NCBI GenBank assembly: GCA_027459775.1
Contig: DAIDHE010000093.1
Location: 1-64,000, forward strand
Source: Planctomycetales bacterium
Lineage (GTDB): Bacteria > Planctomycetota > Planctomycetia > Isosphaerales > Isosphaeraceae
Length of the DNA: 64,000 nucleotides
Reading direction: 5' to 3'
Under the pieces are notes generated by a model, which did not search any database, was not told the origin of the DNA, and was given only the letters and a program-made list of their open reading frames with translations. The translations under genes were made by a program, and so were the position numbers. The stretch's first letter is position 1, and the number at the start of each line of letters is the position of its first letter. Of the stretch, positions 35,693 to 44,931 are shown piece by piece.

Positions 35693-36550
35693 ATGTCGAA
35701 GGTCTCGACGACGCCCACATTCGCCGGCATGAAATACCGCGTCGTGAGCACGCTCGGCTCGGGGGCGGGCAGCACCATCCTGCTCATCAGCGACAAGACC
35801 TCCGGCGGCAAGCGCTTCGCCCTCAAGGTGGTGCGCAAACAAGAGCCCGAGGACGAAATCTACATTCAGCAGGCCCTCACCGAGTTCGAGGCCGCCAAGA
35901 AACTCAATCACCCGGCCATCGCCAAGGTCTACGACTGCCGGCTCAAGAAATCGTGGTTCAAGGTCCGCGGCGTCGAGCTCCTGCTCGAGTATGTCGACGG
36001 CAAAACCCTCGACGAAATCGAAGCGCCTGAGATGGGCCAGCTCGTGCTCATTTTCTGCCAAGTGGCCTCCGCGCTCGCGCACATGCACCGCCGCGGCGTC
36101 TATCACGGCGATCTCAAGCCGGGCAACATCATGCTGGCCAAGAACGGCCAGGTGAAACTCATCGACTTCGGCACCGCCTGGGTCCGCGGCCAAGACAAGA
36201 ATCGCATCCAGGGCACTCCCCAGTTCATCGCCCCCGAGCAGGCCGTCGAAAAAGTCGTCGACGAGCGAACCGACATCTACAACCTGGGCGCGACCATGTA
36301 CCGGATGTTCACGGGCCGGTTCGCGCAGGGCGGCCTGCCCAAACCCGGCGACGACCGCAAGCTGGTCGCTCCGAGCAAGCTCAACAGTCGCATTCCGGCG
36401 GGTTTGAACGAGCTGATCATCGCCTGTTTGAGCCTGGACCCCGGGAAACGCCCGGGTGGAATGCTTGATATCAAGGAACACCTCGGCGCGGTCGCGCGGG
36501 GCATGGGCCTGACCGAGGTCGACCTCCGCGGCGCGGAGGACGACGAGTAA
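35693..36550 (+). CDS. Ser/Thr protein kinase, non-RD type
   Basis: A 285-aa Hanks-type kinase without membrane or sensor domain. LGSGAGSTILL is the Gly-rich loop, FALKVV the ATP-binding Lys, HGDLKPGN the catalytic loop (Gly where RD kinases have Arg), LIDFGTAW the DFG metal motif and GTPQFIAPE the activation-end segment. It stops soon after kinase subdomain XI. The Gly in HGD means no activation-loop phosphorylation dependence is needed (inference). It has GAGGA about seven bases upstream. The XPB gene begins only about 130 bases downstream on the same strand. Confidence 0.88.
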   Translation: MSKVSTTPTFAGMKYRVVSTLGSGAGSTILLISDKTSGGKRFALKVVRKQEPEDEIYIQQALTEFEAAKKLNHPAIAKVYDCRLKKSWFKVRGVELLLEYVDGKTLDEIEAPEMGQLVLIFCQVASALAHMHRRGVYHGDLKPGNIMLAKNGQVKLIDFGTAWVRGQDKNRIQGTPQFIAPEQAVEKVVDERTDIYNLGATMYRMFTGRFAQGGLPKPGDDRKLVAPSKLNSRIPAGLNELIIACLSLDPGKRPGGMLDIKEHLGAVARGMGLTEVDLRGAEDDE

Positions 36551-36677
36551 CGAGACCGCGGGCTGGGATGAATTGCTTGCGGCGGAACGGTTGTCCGCCT
36601 ACGATGGACTGTTCGGCCTTCGCGTGTGTGACGTTTCGCTGGGCGACGCTTCGACGCGTCGTCGGCCTGGTCCTGGC

Positions 36678-38456
36678 ATGGAGCCCATGCAGTACAACCC
36701 CGCCAATCCGCTCATCGTGCAAGGCGATCGCACGATCTTGCTCGAGGTCGACAACCCGCTGCACGCCCCGGCGCGCGACGCGCTGGCGCCGTTCGCAGAG
36801 CTCGAAAAGAGCCCCGAGCACATCCACACCTACCGCCTGACCCCGCTGTCGCTCTGGAACGCGGCGGCCGCCGGCATGACCGCGGCCGAAATGGTCGCGG
36901 CCCTCGAAACCTATTCCAAGTTCCCGATCCCCTCCAACATCCCCGCCGACCTTCGCGAGCTCGTCGACCGCTACGGCCGCGTGCGACTCGAAAGAGCCGA
37001 CGGCGACCTCCGGCTGGTGACCACCGATCGCCCTCTGCTCGAGGAACTGGCGCGGCAACGAGGGGTCCGCGACTACCTCGGGCCGCGAATCGACGACACC
37101 AGCTTCTCGGTCGACGACGCCCATCGCGGTCTGCTCAAGCAGGCCCTGGTCGCGGTCGGCTACCCCGCCGAGGATCTCGCCGGCTACACCCAGGGCGCTC
37201 CCTTGGCCGTCGAGCTCCGCGCGGTCACGACGGCAGGCGCTCCGTTCGTGGTACGCGACTACCAGAAGGGGGCGGTCGCCGCGTTCCACGCCGGCGGCGA
37301 TGCTCGCGGCGGCTCGGGCGTCGTCGTCCTTCCCTGCGGCGCCGGCAAAACCATCGTCGGCCTCGCCGCCATGGCCGCCCTCAAGACCGAAACCCTGATC
37401 CTCACCACCAGCACCACCGCCGTCGAACAGTGGCGCCGCGAAATCCTCGACAAAACCGACCTCGATCCCGAACTGATCGGAACCTATACCGGCGACTCCA
37501 AGACCATCGCCCCGGTCACCCTCGCCACCTATCAGATCGTCACCTACAGGCCCAAGAAAGACGGCGATTTTCCCCATTTCCCCATTTTCAACCAGCGCGA
37601 TTGGGGGCTCATCGTCTACGACGAGGTCCACCTGCTGCCCGCACCCGTGTTTCGCGTCACTGCCGACATTCAGGCCAGGCGCAGGCTGGGGCTCACCGCG
37701 ACCCTGGTCCGCGAGGACCACCACGAAGACGACGTCTTCAGCTTGATCGGACCCAAGAAATTCGACGTCCCCTGGCGCGTGCTCGAATCCAAGGGCTTCA
37801 TCGCCGAGGCCCGCTGCCACGAAGTCCGCCTGGGCATGGCGCCCCCCCTGCGCATGGAATACGCCCTGGCCGAATGGCGCGACAAGTTCCGCCTGGCCAG
37901 CGAAAACTCCGCCAAGGAAGAGCTCGTCGCCGCCCTCCTCGAACGTCACGACGGGCCCGACGACCGCGTCATCGTGATCGGTCAATACCTCAAGCAGCTC
38001 CGCCTGATGGCCGAGCGGTTTGACATCCCGCTCATCACGGGCCAGACTCCCAACTCGGAGCGCGAGACCCTCTACGGCGACTTTCGAGCCGGCCGCATCC
38101 GGCGGCTGATCCTCTCCAAGGTCGGCAATTTCGCCATCGATCTCCCCGACGCCAACGTCATGATCCAGGTGTCGGGAACCTTTGGCAGCCGCCAGGAAGA
38201 GGCCCAGCGGCTAGGCCGAATCCTTCGGCCCAAGGACGGCGACGCGCGGGCCCAATTCTTCACCCTGGTGACCCGCGACACTCGCGAGATGGATTTTGCC
38301 CATCACCGTCAGTTGTTCCTCACCGAGCAGGGCTACAGTTACGAGATCCTGGACGAGGCCGATCTGGTCGCGACCCGGCTCGAGACCTGGGCGAGCCGGC
38401 GCGAGAACGGCGACGCACATCCGCGGCGCGACGCCGTGAATCTCAACCGAACGTGA
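36678..38456 (+). CDS. XPB/Rad25-family DNA helicase (bacterial)
   Basis: A 592-aa SF2 helicase. The N-terminal ~190 residues match the XPB damage-recognition region (NPLIVQGDRTILLEVDNP). The helicase core has DYQKGAVAAF, Walker A PCGAGKT, DEVH as Walker B, LGLTATLVRED (motif III with the XPB RED motif) and QRLGRILRP (motif VI). Archaeal/bacterial XPB unwinds or translocates DNA in repair; in eukaryotes it opens promoters in TFIIH. In Mycobacterium the homologue is encoded beside a helicase-associated protein, and the same partner lies two genes downstream here. ATG 36678 is used; ATG 36687 is possible. The 81-aa gene begins 7 bases after its stop. Confidence 0.92.
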   Translation: MEPMQYNPANPLIVQGDRTILLEVDNPLHAPARDALAPFAELEKSPEHIHTYRLTPLSLWNAAAAGMTAAEMVAALETYSKFPIPSNIPADLRELVDRYGRVRLERADGDLRLVTTDRPLLEELARQRGVRDYLGPRIDDTSFSVDDAHRGLLKQALVAVGYPAEDLAGYTQGAPLAVELRAVTTAGAPFVVRDYQKGAVAAFHAGGDARGGSGVVVLPCGAGKTIVGLAAMAALKTETLILTTSTTAVEQWRREILDKTDLDPELIGTYTGDSKTIAPVTLATYQIVTYRPKKDGDFPHFPIFNQRDWGLIVYDEVHLLPAPVFRVTADIQARRRLGLTATLVREDHHEDDVFSLIGPKKFDVPWRVLESKGFIAEARCHEVRLGMAPPLRMEYALAEWRDKFRLASENSAKEELVAALLERHDGPDDRVIVIGQYLKQLRLMAERFDIPLITGQTPNSERETLYGDFRAGRIRRLILSKVGNFAIDLPDANVMIQVSGTFGSRQEEAQRLGRILRPKDGDARAQFFTLVTRDTREMDFAHHRQLFLTEQGYSYEILDEADLVATRLETWASRRENGDAHPRRDAVNLNRT

Positions 38457-38462
38457 TCAAGC

Positions 38463-38708
38463 ATGGCCAACCCGCCCTCTCGCACACCCGTCAAGGTTCA
38501 TCGCAACGTCGCCCTGTTACGGCTGGGCGAGCCGATCCTGGCCGAGGAGCTGCTGGCGCGCAAGACGCTCTCGCGGTCGGTGCTGGGCCGCCTCTCGGAG
38601 ACGGTGCTCTTGATCGAGCACGACGCGTGCGATGCCGTCTTTGACGAGCTCAAGCGAATGGGTCATACGCCGCGGGTCGTGAAGCGGCGAGACGCGTCCA
38701 AGCGGTAG
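38463..38708 (+). CDS. 81-aa small protein between XPB and partner
   Basis: A basic protein of 81 aa beginning 7 bases after the XPB stop and ending 13 bases before the next gene. It contains NVALLRLGEPILAEELLARK, TVLLIEHDACDAVFDELKRM and a basic tail (VVKRRDASKR), consistent with a small alpha/beta domain. Its codon use matches the neighbours and its position between two functionally linked genes strongly suggests it is real and belongs to the unit. I do not recognise a family. A subunit or regulator of the helicase is inference. Confidence 0.65.
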   Translation: MANPPSRTPVKVHRNVALLRLGEPILAEELLARKTLSRSVLGRLSETVLLIEHDACDAVFDELKRMGHTPRVVKRRDASKR

Positions 38709-38721
38709 AGGAACCCAGGCC

Positions 38722-41013
38722 ATGTCAGGGGTTTTGGCGCGTGAGAATCGGGACGGGGACCTCGCGCGGCCGGAAATCCGCTGGCAAGCGCCCGAGCGCG
38801 GCGACCAGGCCAGGCGCGGCTTCCGGGGGGCCCTGGCGCGATACCGGACGTCGCGGCTGACGGCGATCTGGCACGCTCAGGGCGCTCACTCCGAGACCCC
38901 ACGGCCCCGCCCCGGCTCGCTCGCCGATGAGATCACCGATCGCCTCGACCAACCGGCCGAGCTCCCGCCCCTCCTGGGCCGGCTCTCGCAGCCCGCACTC
39001 CAGGCGCTCGGATTCTTCGAGCTGGCCGAGCTCGCCTCGATCCCGCTCCCAACCCTGACCCAGGCCCTCGAGCTCCTGGGCGCTCGACCCGCCTGTTTGC
39101 TCGAACCGCTCGAACTCGGGCTCCTGGCGATCGAAGCCGGTCTCGATCGGCCACTCATCGACGATCTCGCCCCCCTGCTCCAACCCGGCCCGAACGCGAC
39201 GCTTCGCGTGCGCATCCACCCCGCCGTCGCACGATCTGTCAAGACCTTGACCCCCACGGGCGCGCCCCCCGCCCTCGCCGCCAGCATCGTCCAGCCCCGC
39301 GAGTCCGACGGCCTCGAGCCCTTGATCCGGCTGGCCGCGCTCTGGCAGCGCGTCCGCGCCGAGCCCCTTCGCCAGACCCAGTTCGGCGCACTCTACAAGC
39401 GTGACCGCGACCGCCTGGAAGGCGACCCCGTGCTGGCCGGCCCCAGCGCGCTGGCCCTCGCTCCCATCGTCGACCCCGCTTTCTTCACGCTGGCCACGGC
39501 CTTTCGCATCGGCCTCGTCGTCCCCGACCCCTCCGGCGACCAGCTCGCCGCCGCCCCGTTCGACTACTGGATCTCGAACGCCGTCCATCTGCCCCGCATG
39601 ATCGCCAGCGGCTGGCTCGGCCTGGAGGCCTGGCGCGAATTCGAGGCCGAGCCCGGCGGGCTCGAGCCAATGGCTCTGCGGCTCGCCGCCTTGCTCTGGC
39701 TGGCCGCCCTTCCCGAATCCGACTGGACCACGCTCGAAGGCCTGTCTGAACACTTGCTGGAACATATATCAATTCATCGACCCGAGGAAGATCCCTCCGA
39801 ACCCGACTCCGCCCGCCCGGCGTCCACGCGGCGGGGCGCGCGGACGCGGACGCGTCCCTTGCTCTCGCCGGCGGCCCGGCTCGCCCAGGGGCTCGAGGCG
39901 GTGATCCTGGGGCCGGCCCATGACCTGGGTCTGGTCCGGGTCGCCGAGGAGCGCGGCACCGGCCGACGCGCCGTCCAGCTCAGCCCGATGGGGCGTTACG
40001 CACTCTCGGTCGGCCCGTCGCCGGCCCCGCCGGCTTACTTTGAGCAATTCTTGTATGTTCAGCCGAATTTCGAGATCATCGCCTATCGCCAGGGGCTCTC
40101 GCCCCGGCTGGTCGGCCGGCTCTCGCGTTTCGCCTGGTGGACCAAGATCGGCTCCGCGCTCGAACTGGCGATCTCGCGCGAGTCGATCGTGCAGGGGCTC
40201 GAACAGGGCGAGACGGCCGAGAGTATCCTCGAGATCTTGTCTCGCCACAGCCACCGGGCGTTGCCCGCGAGCGTGGCCGATCTGGTCGCGAGCTGGTCGG
40301 CCCGCCGCGAACAGGTCGCCATGCACGAATCCGCCACGCTGATCGAATTCGGAAGCGCGGTCGAACGCGACTTGGCGGCGGCCGGCTGGCCCTCGTCCGA
40401 TGGTCAACCGGCCGTCCCCGTCGCCGACCGCTTCTTGCTCGTCGAGGACGAAGGCACGATCCCCTTCGACCGCTTGCGGCTCACCAGCACCCGCGACTAT
40501 CGCCAGCCCCCCAGCATGTGCTTCACGCTCTTGCCCGACGGCGTCACCGTCGTGCTCGATCCCGCCCGGTCCGACCTGCTCGCCCTTGGAGAGATCAGCC
40601 GGTTCGCCGAACGCATCGCCGTCTCGTCGGCCCCGCCCGACTCGTTCGCCACGGCGGAGCATCCCCGCTTCGTGATCACCCAGTCGTCGCTCAAAAACGC
40701 GCTCGAGCGCGGCCTTTCACCCCAGCAGATCACCCAGTGGTTCGAGCGCAGAGCCGGCCTGACCACCCCCCCGGCGGTCACCCTTTTGCTCGCCGCCATC
40801 GACGGCAAATCGGCCCCGATCCGGGCGCGTAGGCTGCTCGTGATCGAAATCCCCAGCGCCGAGCTGCTCGACGGCCTCTACCAGCACCCGGCCACCAGCG
40901 GCGCACTCGGCGAACGGCTGGGCCCGACCACGGCCGCCGTGGCCGCCGACCAGATCGACGGCCTCGAAAAAACGCTCCGCGAGCTGGGCCTGCGCATCGA
41001 CGTCGAAGCCTGA
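38722..41013 (+). CDS. XPB N-terminal-domain-containing helicase-associated protein
   Basis: A 763-aa, Arg/Ala/Leu-rich helical protein. From about residue 420, QFLYVQPNFEIIAYRQGLSP, RFAWWTKIGSALELAISRES and RHSHRALPASVADLVASW match the helicase-associated, XPB/Ssl2-N-terminal-like domain (PF13625) found in the gene next to bacterial XPB, as in mycobacteria. The upstream part is poorly conserved. It probably forms a complex with the helicase; the activity is unknown, and no nuclease motif was recognised. It starts 13 bases after the 81-aa gene, so the three genes should be one operon. It converges on the next gene (26 bases). Confidence 0.8.
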   Translation: MSGVLARENRDGDLARPEIRWQAPERGDQARRGFRGALARYRTSRLTAIWHAQGAHSETPRPRPGSLADEITDRLDQPAELPPLLGRLSQPALQALGFFELAELASIPLPTLTQALELLGARPACLLEPLELGLLAIEAGLDRPLIDDLAPLLQPGPNATLRVRIHPAVARSVKTLTPTGAPPALAASIVQPRESDGLEPLIRLAALWQRVRAEPLRQTQFGALYKRDRDRLEGDPVLAGPSALALAPIVDPAFFTLATAFRIGLVVPDPSGDQLAAAPFDYWISNAVHLPRMIASGWLGLEAWREFEAEPGGLEPMALRLAALLWLAALPESDWTTLEGLSEHLLEHISIHRPEEDPSEPDSARPASTRRGARTRTRPLLSPAARLAQGLEAVILGPAHDLGLVRVAEERGTGRRAVQLSPMGRYALSVGPSPAPPAYFEQFLYVQPNFEIIAYRQGLSPRLVGRLSRFAWWTKIGSALELAISRESIVQGLEQGETAESILEILSRHSHRALPASVADLVASWSARREQVAMHESATLIEFGSAVERDLAAAGWPSSDGQPAVPVADRFLLVEDEGTIPFDRLRLTSTRDYRQPPSMCFTLLPDGVTVVLDPARSDLLALGEISRFAERIAVSSAPPDSFATAEHPRFVITQSSLKNALERGLSPQQITQWFERRAGLTTPPAVTLLLAAIDGKSAPIRARRLLVIEIPSAELLDGLYQHPATSGALGERLGPTTAAVAADQIDGLEKTLRELGLRIDVEA

Positions 41014-41038
41014 GACCAGCCCGGTCTTCGGCCCTCGG

Positions 41039-42544
41039 TCACGAGCCCGCCCCCGCCGGCTCGAGCACCGCGTGCCAGCCCGAACGAACCGGCGGCTTGG
41101 GCTGGGGTCCGGGCTCGGGCTGTTCGCTCGCGGGTGCGAACTTGTCGTGATCGGCGGCCGCGTCGATGTCGATCTCGGTCGGCTCGGTCTTGCCAGCCCG
41201 CGGCGCGCCAAGCTGGGCCCTCCGCCACGCCGTGCGCCTGGCCACGCTCGCACTCGGGCGCGGCTCGGTTTCGGCTTCATCGTCGGGCGGGTCGGCGATT
41301 CCCAGCAAGGTCGGCGGCGGAATCATGACCGCCGCGGCCGCGGCCCGACCACGCCGCGTCTTGGCCGGATCGGGCTCGTCCGTTTGCATCCGGGCCACCA
41401 CGTCCGGCCCCGAAAGCCGGCCCTGACGGTCGGCGACCAACGTGTCGTCACCCGATCGCGGCGGTTGATAGAGCGCGGTCAACCGATTGCGGTCGAGCAT
41501 ATGATAAATCGACCGTGGCGTTGCGTAGAGGCCGTGATCGCCGCCGTAATCGGCGAAATTGCACACGCCCGTAACATAGCCGTCCTCGGTGAAGAGCCCG
41601 CCCCCGGACCGTCCCTGGGCCGGCGCGTGGGTGCACTCGATGGCCTCATAGGCCGGTTTTTCGGTCAGATAATTCAGCAGTCGAGGACGCACGATGACGG
41701 TCGGCCAGGCGGTCGCGTCATGACCCTCGGAACAGCCCACGGTGATCAAGCGCATCCGCGCCTTCGGCTCCCAGAACGCCGGCGCCACCCGCGCGGCCGG
41801 CAGCCGCCGGCCCGGCCGGATCCGGATCAAACCCACGTCGTGGGCAAAGTCGTAATCAATCGCCTTGCCCTCGACCGACTCCTCGAAATGCACCTGCGCC
41901 GGCGACGTCCCCCGCAGCCGGCCGTCAAACAAATCGACCATGATCCGCAACGGAAACTCCGCCGGCCGCACCGGCTTCCGGCCATCTCGTTTGAAGATAT
42001 GCGCACACGTTAAAATGACTGATTCCTCGGGATCGCTCGCGATGATCGTGCCCGAGCCATAACCGATCGAACGGCCGTCGATGATCTTGATGCGGACGAC
42101 GGTCTGCCAGGGCTTGGGATTGACGGGGCGCGGCGGGGCGTCCTGGTCGACGTCGGCGTCCGAATCCTCGTCATCGCCCCCGGCCGAGTGCGCCCGCGAG
42201 TTGGCCGGCGGCTGGGCCTTGGCCAGGGCGGCCTCGTAAAACCGCTTGAGCTCCGCGGCCGGTTGCAGGCCCGACGTCCGATCGAGCTCGTTTCCTCGCG
42301 CATCGACGACGATGAAGGTCGGCACCGCCGTGACCTTGTAGCGCGCGGCCGCTTCCGGCGAACGGTCAATGTCGATCGAGCGGATCGGCATTCCATCGCG
42401 CTCGAGGGCGGCGACGCGTCCGCGCATTTGTTTGCACGGGCCGCACCACTCGGCGTGGAAATCGAGCAAGACGGGCTCGGGGGCACTGGAGGCGGGCGCA
42501 TCGCCAATCGTGACGAGTGCGATGACAAGCGAGAGGGCGTTCAT
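41039..42544 (-). CDS. Secreted thioredoxin-domain / trypsin-like protease fusion
   Basis: A 501-aa exported protein. After a signal peptide (LSLVIALVTIGDAPASSA) comes a thioredoxin domain with EWCGPCKQM as active-site CxxC (residues ~20-125), an Asp/Pro-rich linker, and a trypsin-like serine protease: TCAHIF with the catalytic His, YDFAHDVGLIRI with the Asp, and QGRSGGGLF as the nucleophile (GxSGG). The last ~130 residues are disordered and Pro/Asp-rich. The start ATG 42544 has AAAGGAG ten bases upstream. It should fold or reduce proteins and also degrade them outside the cytoplasm. A longer open frame upstream is not credible because it lacks a signal peptide and is Arg-rich. Confidence 0.82.
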   Translation of the reverse strand: MNALSLVIALVTIGDAPASSAPEPVLLDFHAEWCGPCKQMRGRVAALERDGMPIRSIDIDRSPEAAARYKVTAVPTFIVVDARGNELDRTSGLQPAAELKRFYEAALAKAQPPANSRAHSAGGDDEDSDADVDQDAPPRPVNPKPWQTVVRIKIIDGRSIGYGSGTIIASDPEESVILTCAHIFKRDGRKPVRPAEFPLRIMVDLFDGRLRGTSPAQVHFEESVEGKAIDYDFAHDVGLIRIRPGRRLPAARVAPAFWEPKARMRLITVGCSEGHDATAWPTVIVRPRLLNYLTEKPAYEAIECTHAPAQGRSGGGLFTEDGYVTGVCNFADYGGDHGLYATPRSIYHMLDRNRLTALYQPPRSGDDTLVADRQGRLSGPDVVARMQTDEPDPAKTRRGRAAAAAVMIPPPTLLGIADPPDDEAETEPRPSASVARRTAWRRAQLGAPRAGKTEPTEIDIDAAADHDKFAPASEQPEPGPQPKPPVRSGWHAVLEPAGAGS

Positions 42545-43184
42545 GCCGCGAGGACTCCTTTCCCAGGGGCTTGGCCGGGCCGGCAAACGGCATTCGCCGC
42601 TTGCTCGGGTCCCGTTCGCTCGGCCGCGAGCGCCCGCGCAGGGGGCGACGACCGGTTCACGGACCGGGCCCCGGCGAGCAAGCCGCCCTCGATCGCCTCT
42701 GCTCGGGCGGATGCGGATGTGCCGCGACCGCCAGCGCCGACGTCGAGCACGCCCGCCAAGGCGGGCGCGTTTGCCAAGTGAAGGAGATGTAAGACGAGGG
42801 GAGTATTGACGCGACGGAGCACCCCAGGCGCCCCGAATCTTCCTTGGTTTCTGCGTCTCGCGACCAGGACCACGCCGCTCGCCTTCAGAGCGCGCGGCGT
42901 CCCGCCGGCTCGACCTCGAAAAGCCCCGCCAGCCCCACCGGAATCCCCGGCAAGACCGCGCGAAACCACCAAGGCGGCCGACAGTCCCGAAGCGTTCGCG
43001 AGTACCCTCCTGGCCTCTGTCCGGCCCCGACCTCCGGTCAGGGGCGTGCAAGATCGCGAGGGGATCGCGTTCACCGCGGTGAGCCCCTTTTACTAGGAGT
43101 GGACGAGGAGTACCAGATCAGTTGTCGGCTTTTCCCGACACCGACTTGAGCCCCACTCCCAGTTTTTTTCCGCCCGCCTCTCGC
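42545..43184. other. Gene-free stretch between protease and DUF1080 genes
   Basis: About 640 bases with no gene I can support. Several open frames exist, but they are Arg/Ala/Pro-rich with no domain and no signal peptide, as expected for frame shadows in GC-rich DNA. An AAAGGAG ribosome site of the protease gene lies at the left end. No RNA gene, repeat or terminator with a T run was seen. Confidence 0.5.
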
Positions 43185-43817
43185 TCAGCGACCGATCTCG
43201 CGAATCTCCAGATCCTTGAAGCGAACCTCCATCGCCGGGCCCACGTGCACCTGAAGCGCGATGATCCCCTCGTCGGCGAATTCCGGATCCTTGCGAGCAA
43301 TGACGACCACGCCATTCAATTCAATCGTGAGCTGCTTGCCCTGGAACGTGATCACGAAGTCGTTCCAGTCGTCCTTCTTGACCAGCTTGGCGGCCTTTTT
43401 CTCGGGATAACGCTCGAGAATCCCCCGCCCGCGCTCCTCGTAGAGCAGCCCCCAGTAGCCGTCGGCGATGTCGGCTTGCGGGCCCGAGACCACCCCGTCG
43501 TCGGCCCGCTTGCTGCGAATCTGGATCCCCGAGTTCCCATTCCGGTACTTGACCTTGGCCTTGAGCACGAAGTTGCGATACGACTTTTCGGTCGCCAGGA
43601 ACTCGTTCTTCTTGAGATCCCCCTTGGTCCGCCCGACAATCACGCCGTCCTCGACCGTGAAGAGCGACTTGTCGGCGGGCGTCACCCAGCCGGTCAGATC
43701 CTTGCCGTTGAAGAGCGCGTGGAACTCATCGCCCGCCCCGAAAAGTACCCCCGATGCGCTGGCCGCGATCGCAAGCCCCAGCACCGCCGCCGTCATCCGC
43801 CCCGTGATTCCCGACAT
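43185..43817 (-). CDS. Secreted DUF1080 (3-keto-disaccharide hydrolase-like) protein
   Basis: A 210-aa protein with a signal peptide (AVLGLAIAASASGVLFGAG) and a concanavalin-like beta-sandwich. HALFNGKDLTGWV and the final VHVGPAMEVRFKDLEI are characteristic of DUF1080, a family very abundant in planctomycetes and now linked to 3-keto-glycoside hydrolysis. The sugar specificity is unknown. It is divergent from hpnC (start at 43981), with about 160 bases between. Confidence 0.9.
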   Translation of the reverse strand: MSGITGRMTAAVLGLAIAASASGVLFGAGDEFHALFNGKDLTGWVTPADKSLFTVEDGVIVGRTKGDLKKNEFLATEKSYRNFVLKAKVKYRNGNSGIQIRSKRADDGVVSGPQADIADGYWGLLYEERGRGILERYPEKKAAKLVKKDDWNDFVITFQGKQLTIELNGVVVIARKDPEFADEGIIALQVHVGPAMEVRFKDLEIREIGR

Positions 43818-43980
43818 GTTGCATCTCTCCCCGCGTGTTGAACCGGCAGGTCAGGGCGCGATGAGCTCGGCCGCTGGATTCCCGCAAGCCCCGATTCTCG
43901 CGCCCGCCGCGCCACGGGTCAACCGCCCTGCTCCCCCCGGTTTGCGTGCCAGCGGCTCCCGCGATTAAAATCGCCCCGCC

Positions 43981-44931
43981 ATGACGTTTCTCCAAGACCT
44001 CGATCGCTACGGCCCCGACTCCACCATCGTCGTCTCGCCCGCCGAGGCCAGGGCCTACTGCGCGCGGCTGACCCGCTCCCATTACGAAAACTTCAGCGTC
44101 GTCACCTGGCTCACCCCTCGTGAACATCGGCCGGCCTTCGAGAGCATTTACGCCTTCTGCCGCTGGTCCGACGATCTGGGCGACGAGGTCGGCGAACCCG
44201 CCCGCTCGCTCGAGCTCCTGGCCTGGTGGCGCGAGTCGCTCTCGGAGATGTACCGAGGCCACGCGCGCCATCCCGTCTTCCAGGCCCTCGCCGGCACGGT
44301 CGCTCGGTACGCGATCCCTCCGGAACCCTTTCACGACCTGATCTCGGCCTTCGAGCAAGACCAGCGCCACCCGGAATACGCGACCTACGCCGAGCTGCTC
44401 GACTATTGCACGCGGTCGGCGAACCCGGTCGGCCGGCTTGTGCTCCACGTGGCCGGTGCGTTCACACCTGAGAACGCCCAGCTCTCGGATTCCACCTGCA
44501 CCGCGCTCCAGCTCGCGAATTTCTGGCAAGACGTGGCGCGTGACCTGGCGATTGGGCGGATCTACCTGCCGAGCGAGGATCGCGAGCGATTCGGATGCTC
44601 CGAGGCCGACCTCCGCGGATTGGTCTTCACCCCGGCGTTCGCCGCCCTCATGCGGTTCGAGGTCGAGCGCACCCGCGCTCTCTTTGCCGAGGGGCTGCCC
44701 TTGGTCTCACGAATCAAGGGCCCGCTCGCCGTGGATGTGGATCTTTTTTCCCGCGGCGGCCTGGCGATTCTCGATCGCATCGAGCGCGCCGGCTACGACG
44801 TCCTTTCGGGGCGGCCCGCGCTCTCGCGCTGGACCAAGATCGGCCTGATTGCGCGGGCGGTCGCCGGCATGGCAGCGGAACGATTTCGCGGCGCCGCCCC
44901 CGTGCCCGTCGCCGCGGAGCCGGGTCCGTGA
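43981..44931 (+). CDS. hpnC: Hydroxysqualene synthase HpnC
   Basis: A 316-aa trans-isoprenyl-diphosphate condensing enzyme of the squalene/phytoene synthase fold. WSDDLGDE (residues 63-69) and NFWQDVARD are the two Asp-rich metal motifs. HpnC acts in the bacterial route in which HpnD makes presqualene diphosphate from farnesyl diphosphate, HpnC converts it to hydroxysqualene and HpnE reduces that to squalene for hopanoids. The stop overlaps the GTG of hpnD, giving a tight operon. It lacks an obvious SD. HpnE is not in this window. Confidence 0.9.
   Translation: MTFLQDLDRYGPDSTIVVSPAEARAYCARLTRSHYENFSVVTWLTPREHRPAFESIYAFCRWSDDLGDEVGEPARSLELLAWWRESLSEMYRGHARHPVFQALAGTVARYAIPPEPFHDLISAFEQDQRHPEYATYAELLDYCTRSANPVGRLVLHVAGAFTPENAQLSDSTCTALQLANFWQDVARDLAIGRIYLPSEDRERFGCSEADLRGLVFTPAFAALMRFEVERTRALFAEGLPLVSRIKGPLAVDVDLFSRGGLAILDRIERAGYDVLSGRPALSRWTKIGLIARAVAGMAAERFRGAAPVPVAAEPGP

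Noticed and set aside
38725-39765. Antisense open frame over the XPB-partner gene
   Set aside because: Shadow frame of a GC-rich gene; repetitive Gly/Glu/Ala composition and no domain.
42545-43074. Several open frames upstream of the thioredoxin-protease gene
   Set aside because: Arg/Ala/Pro-rich shadows with no domain, no signal peptide and no ribosome site.
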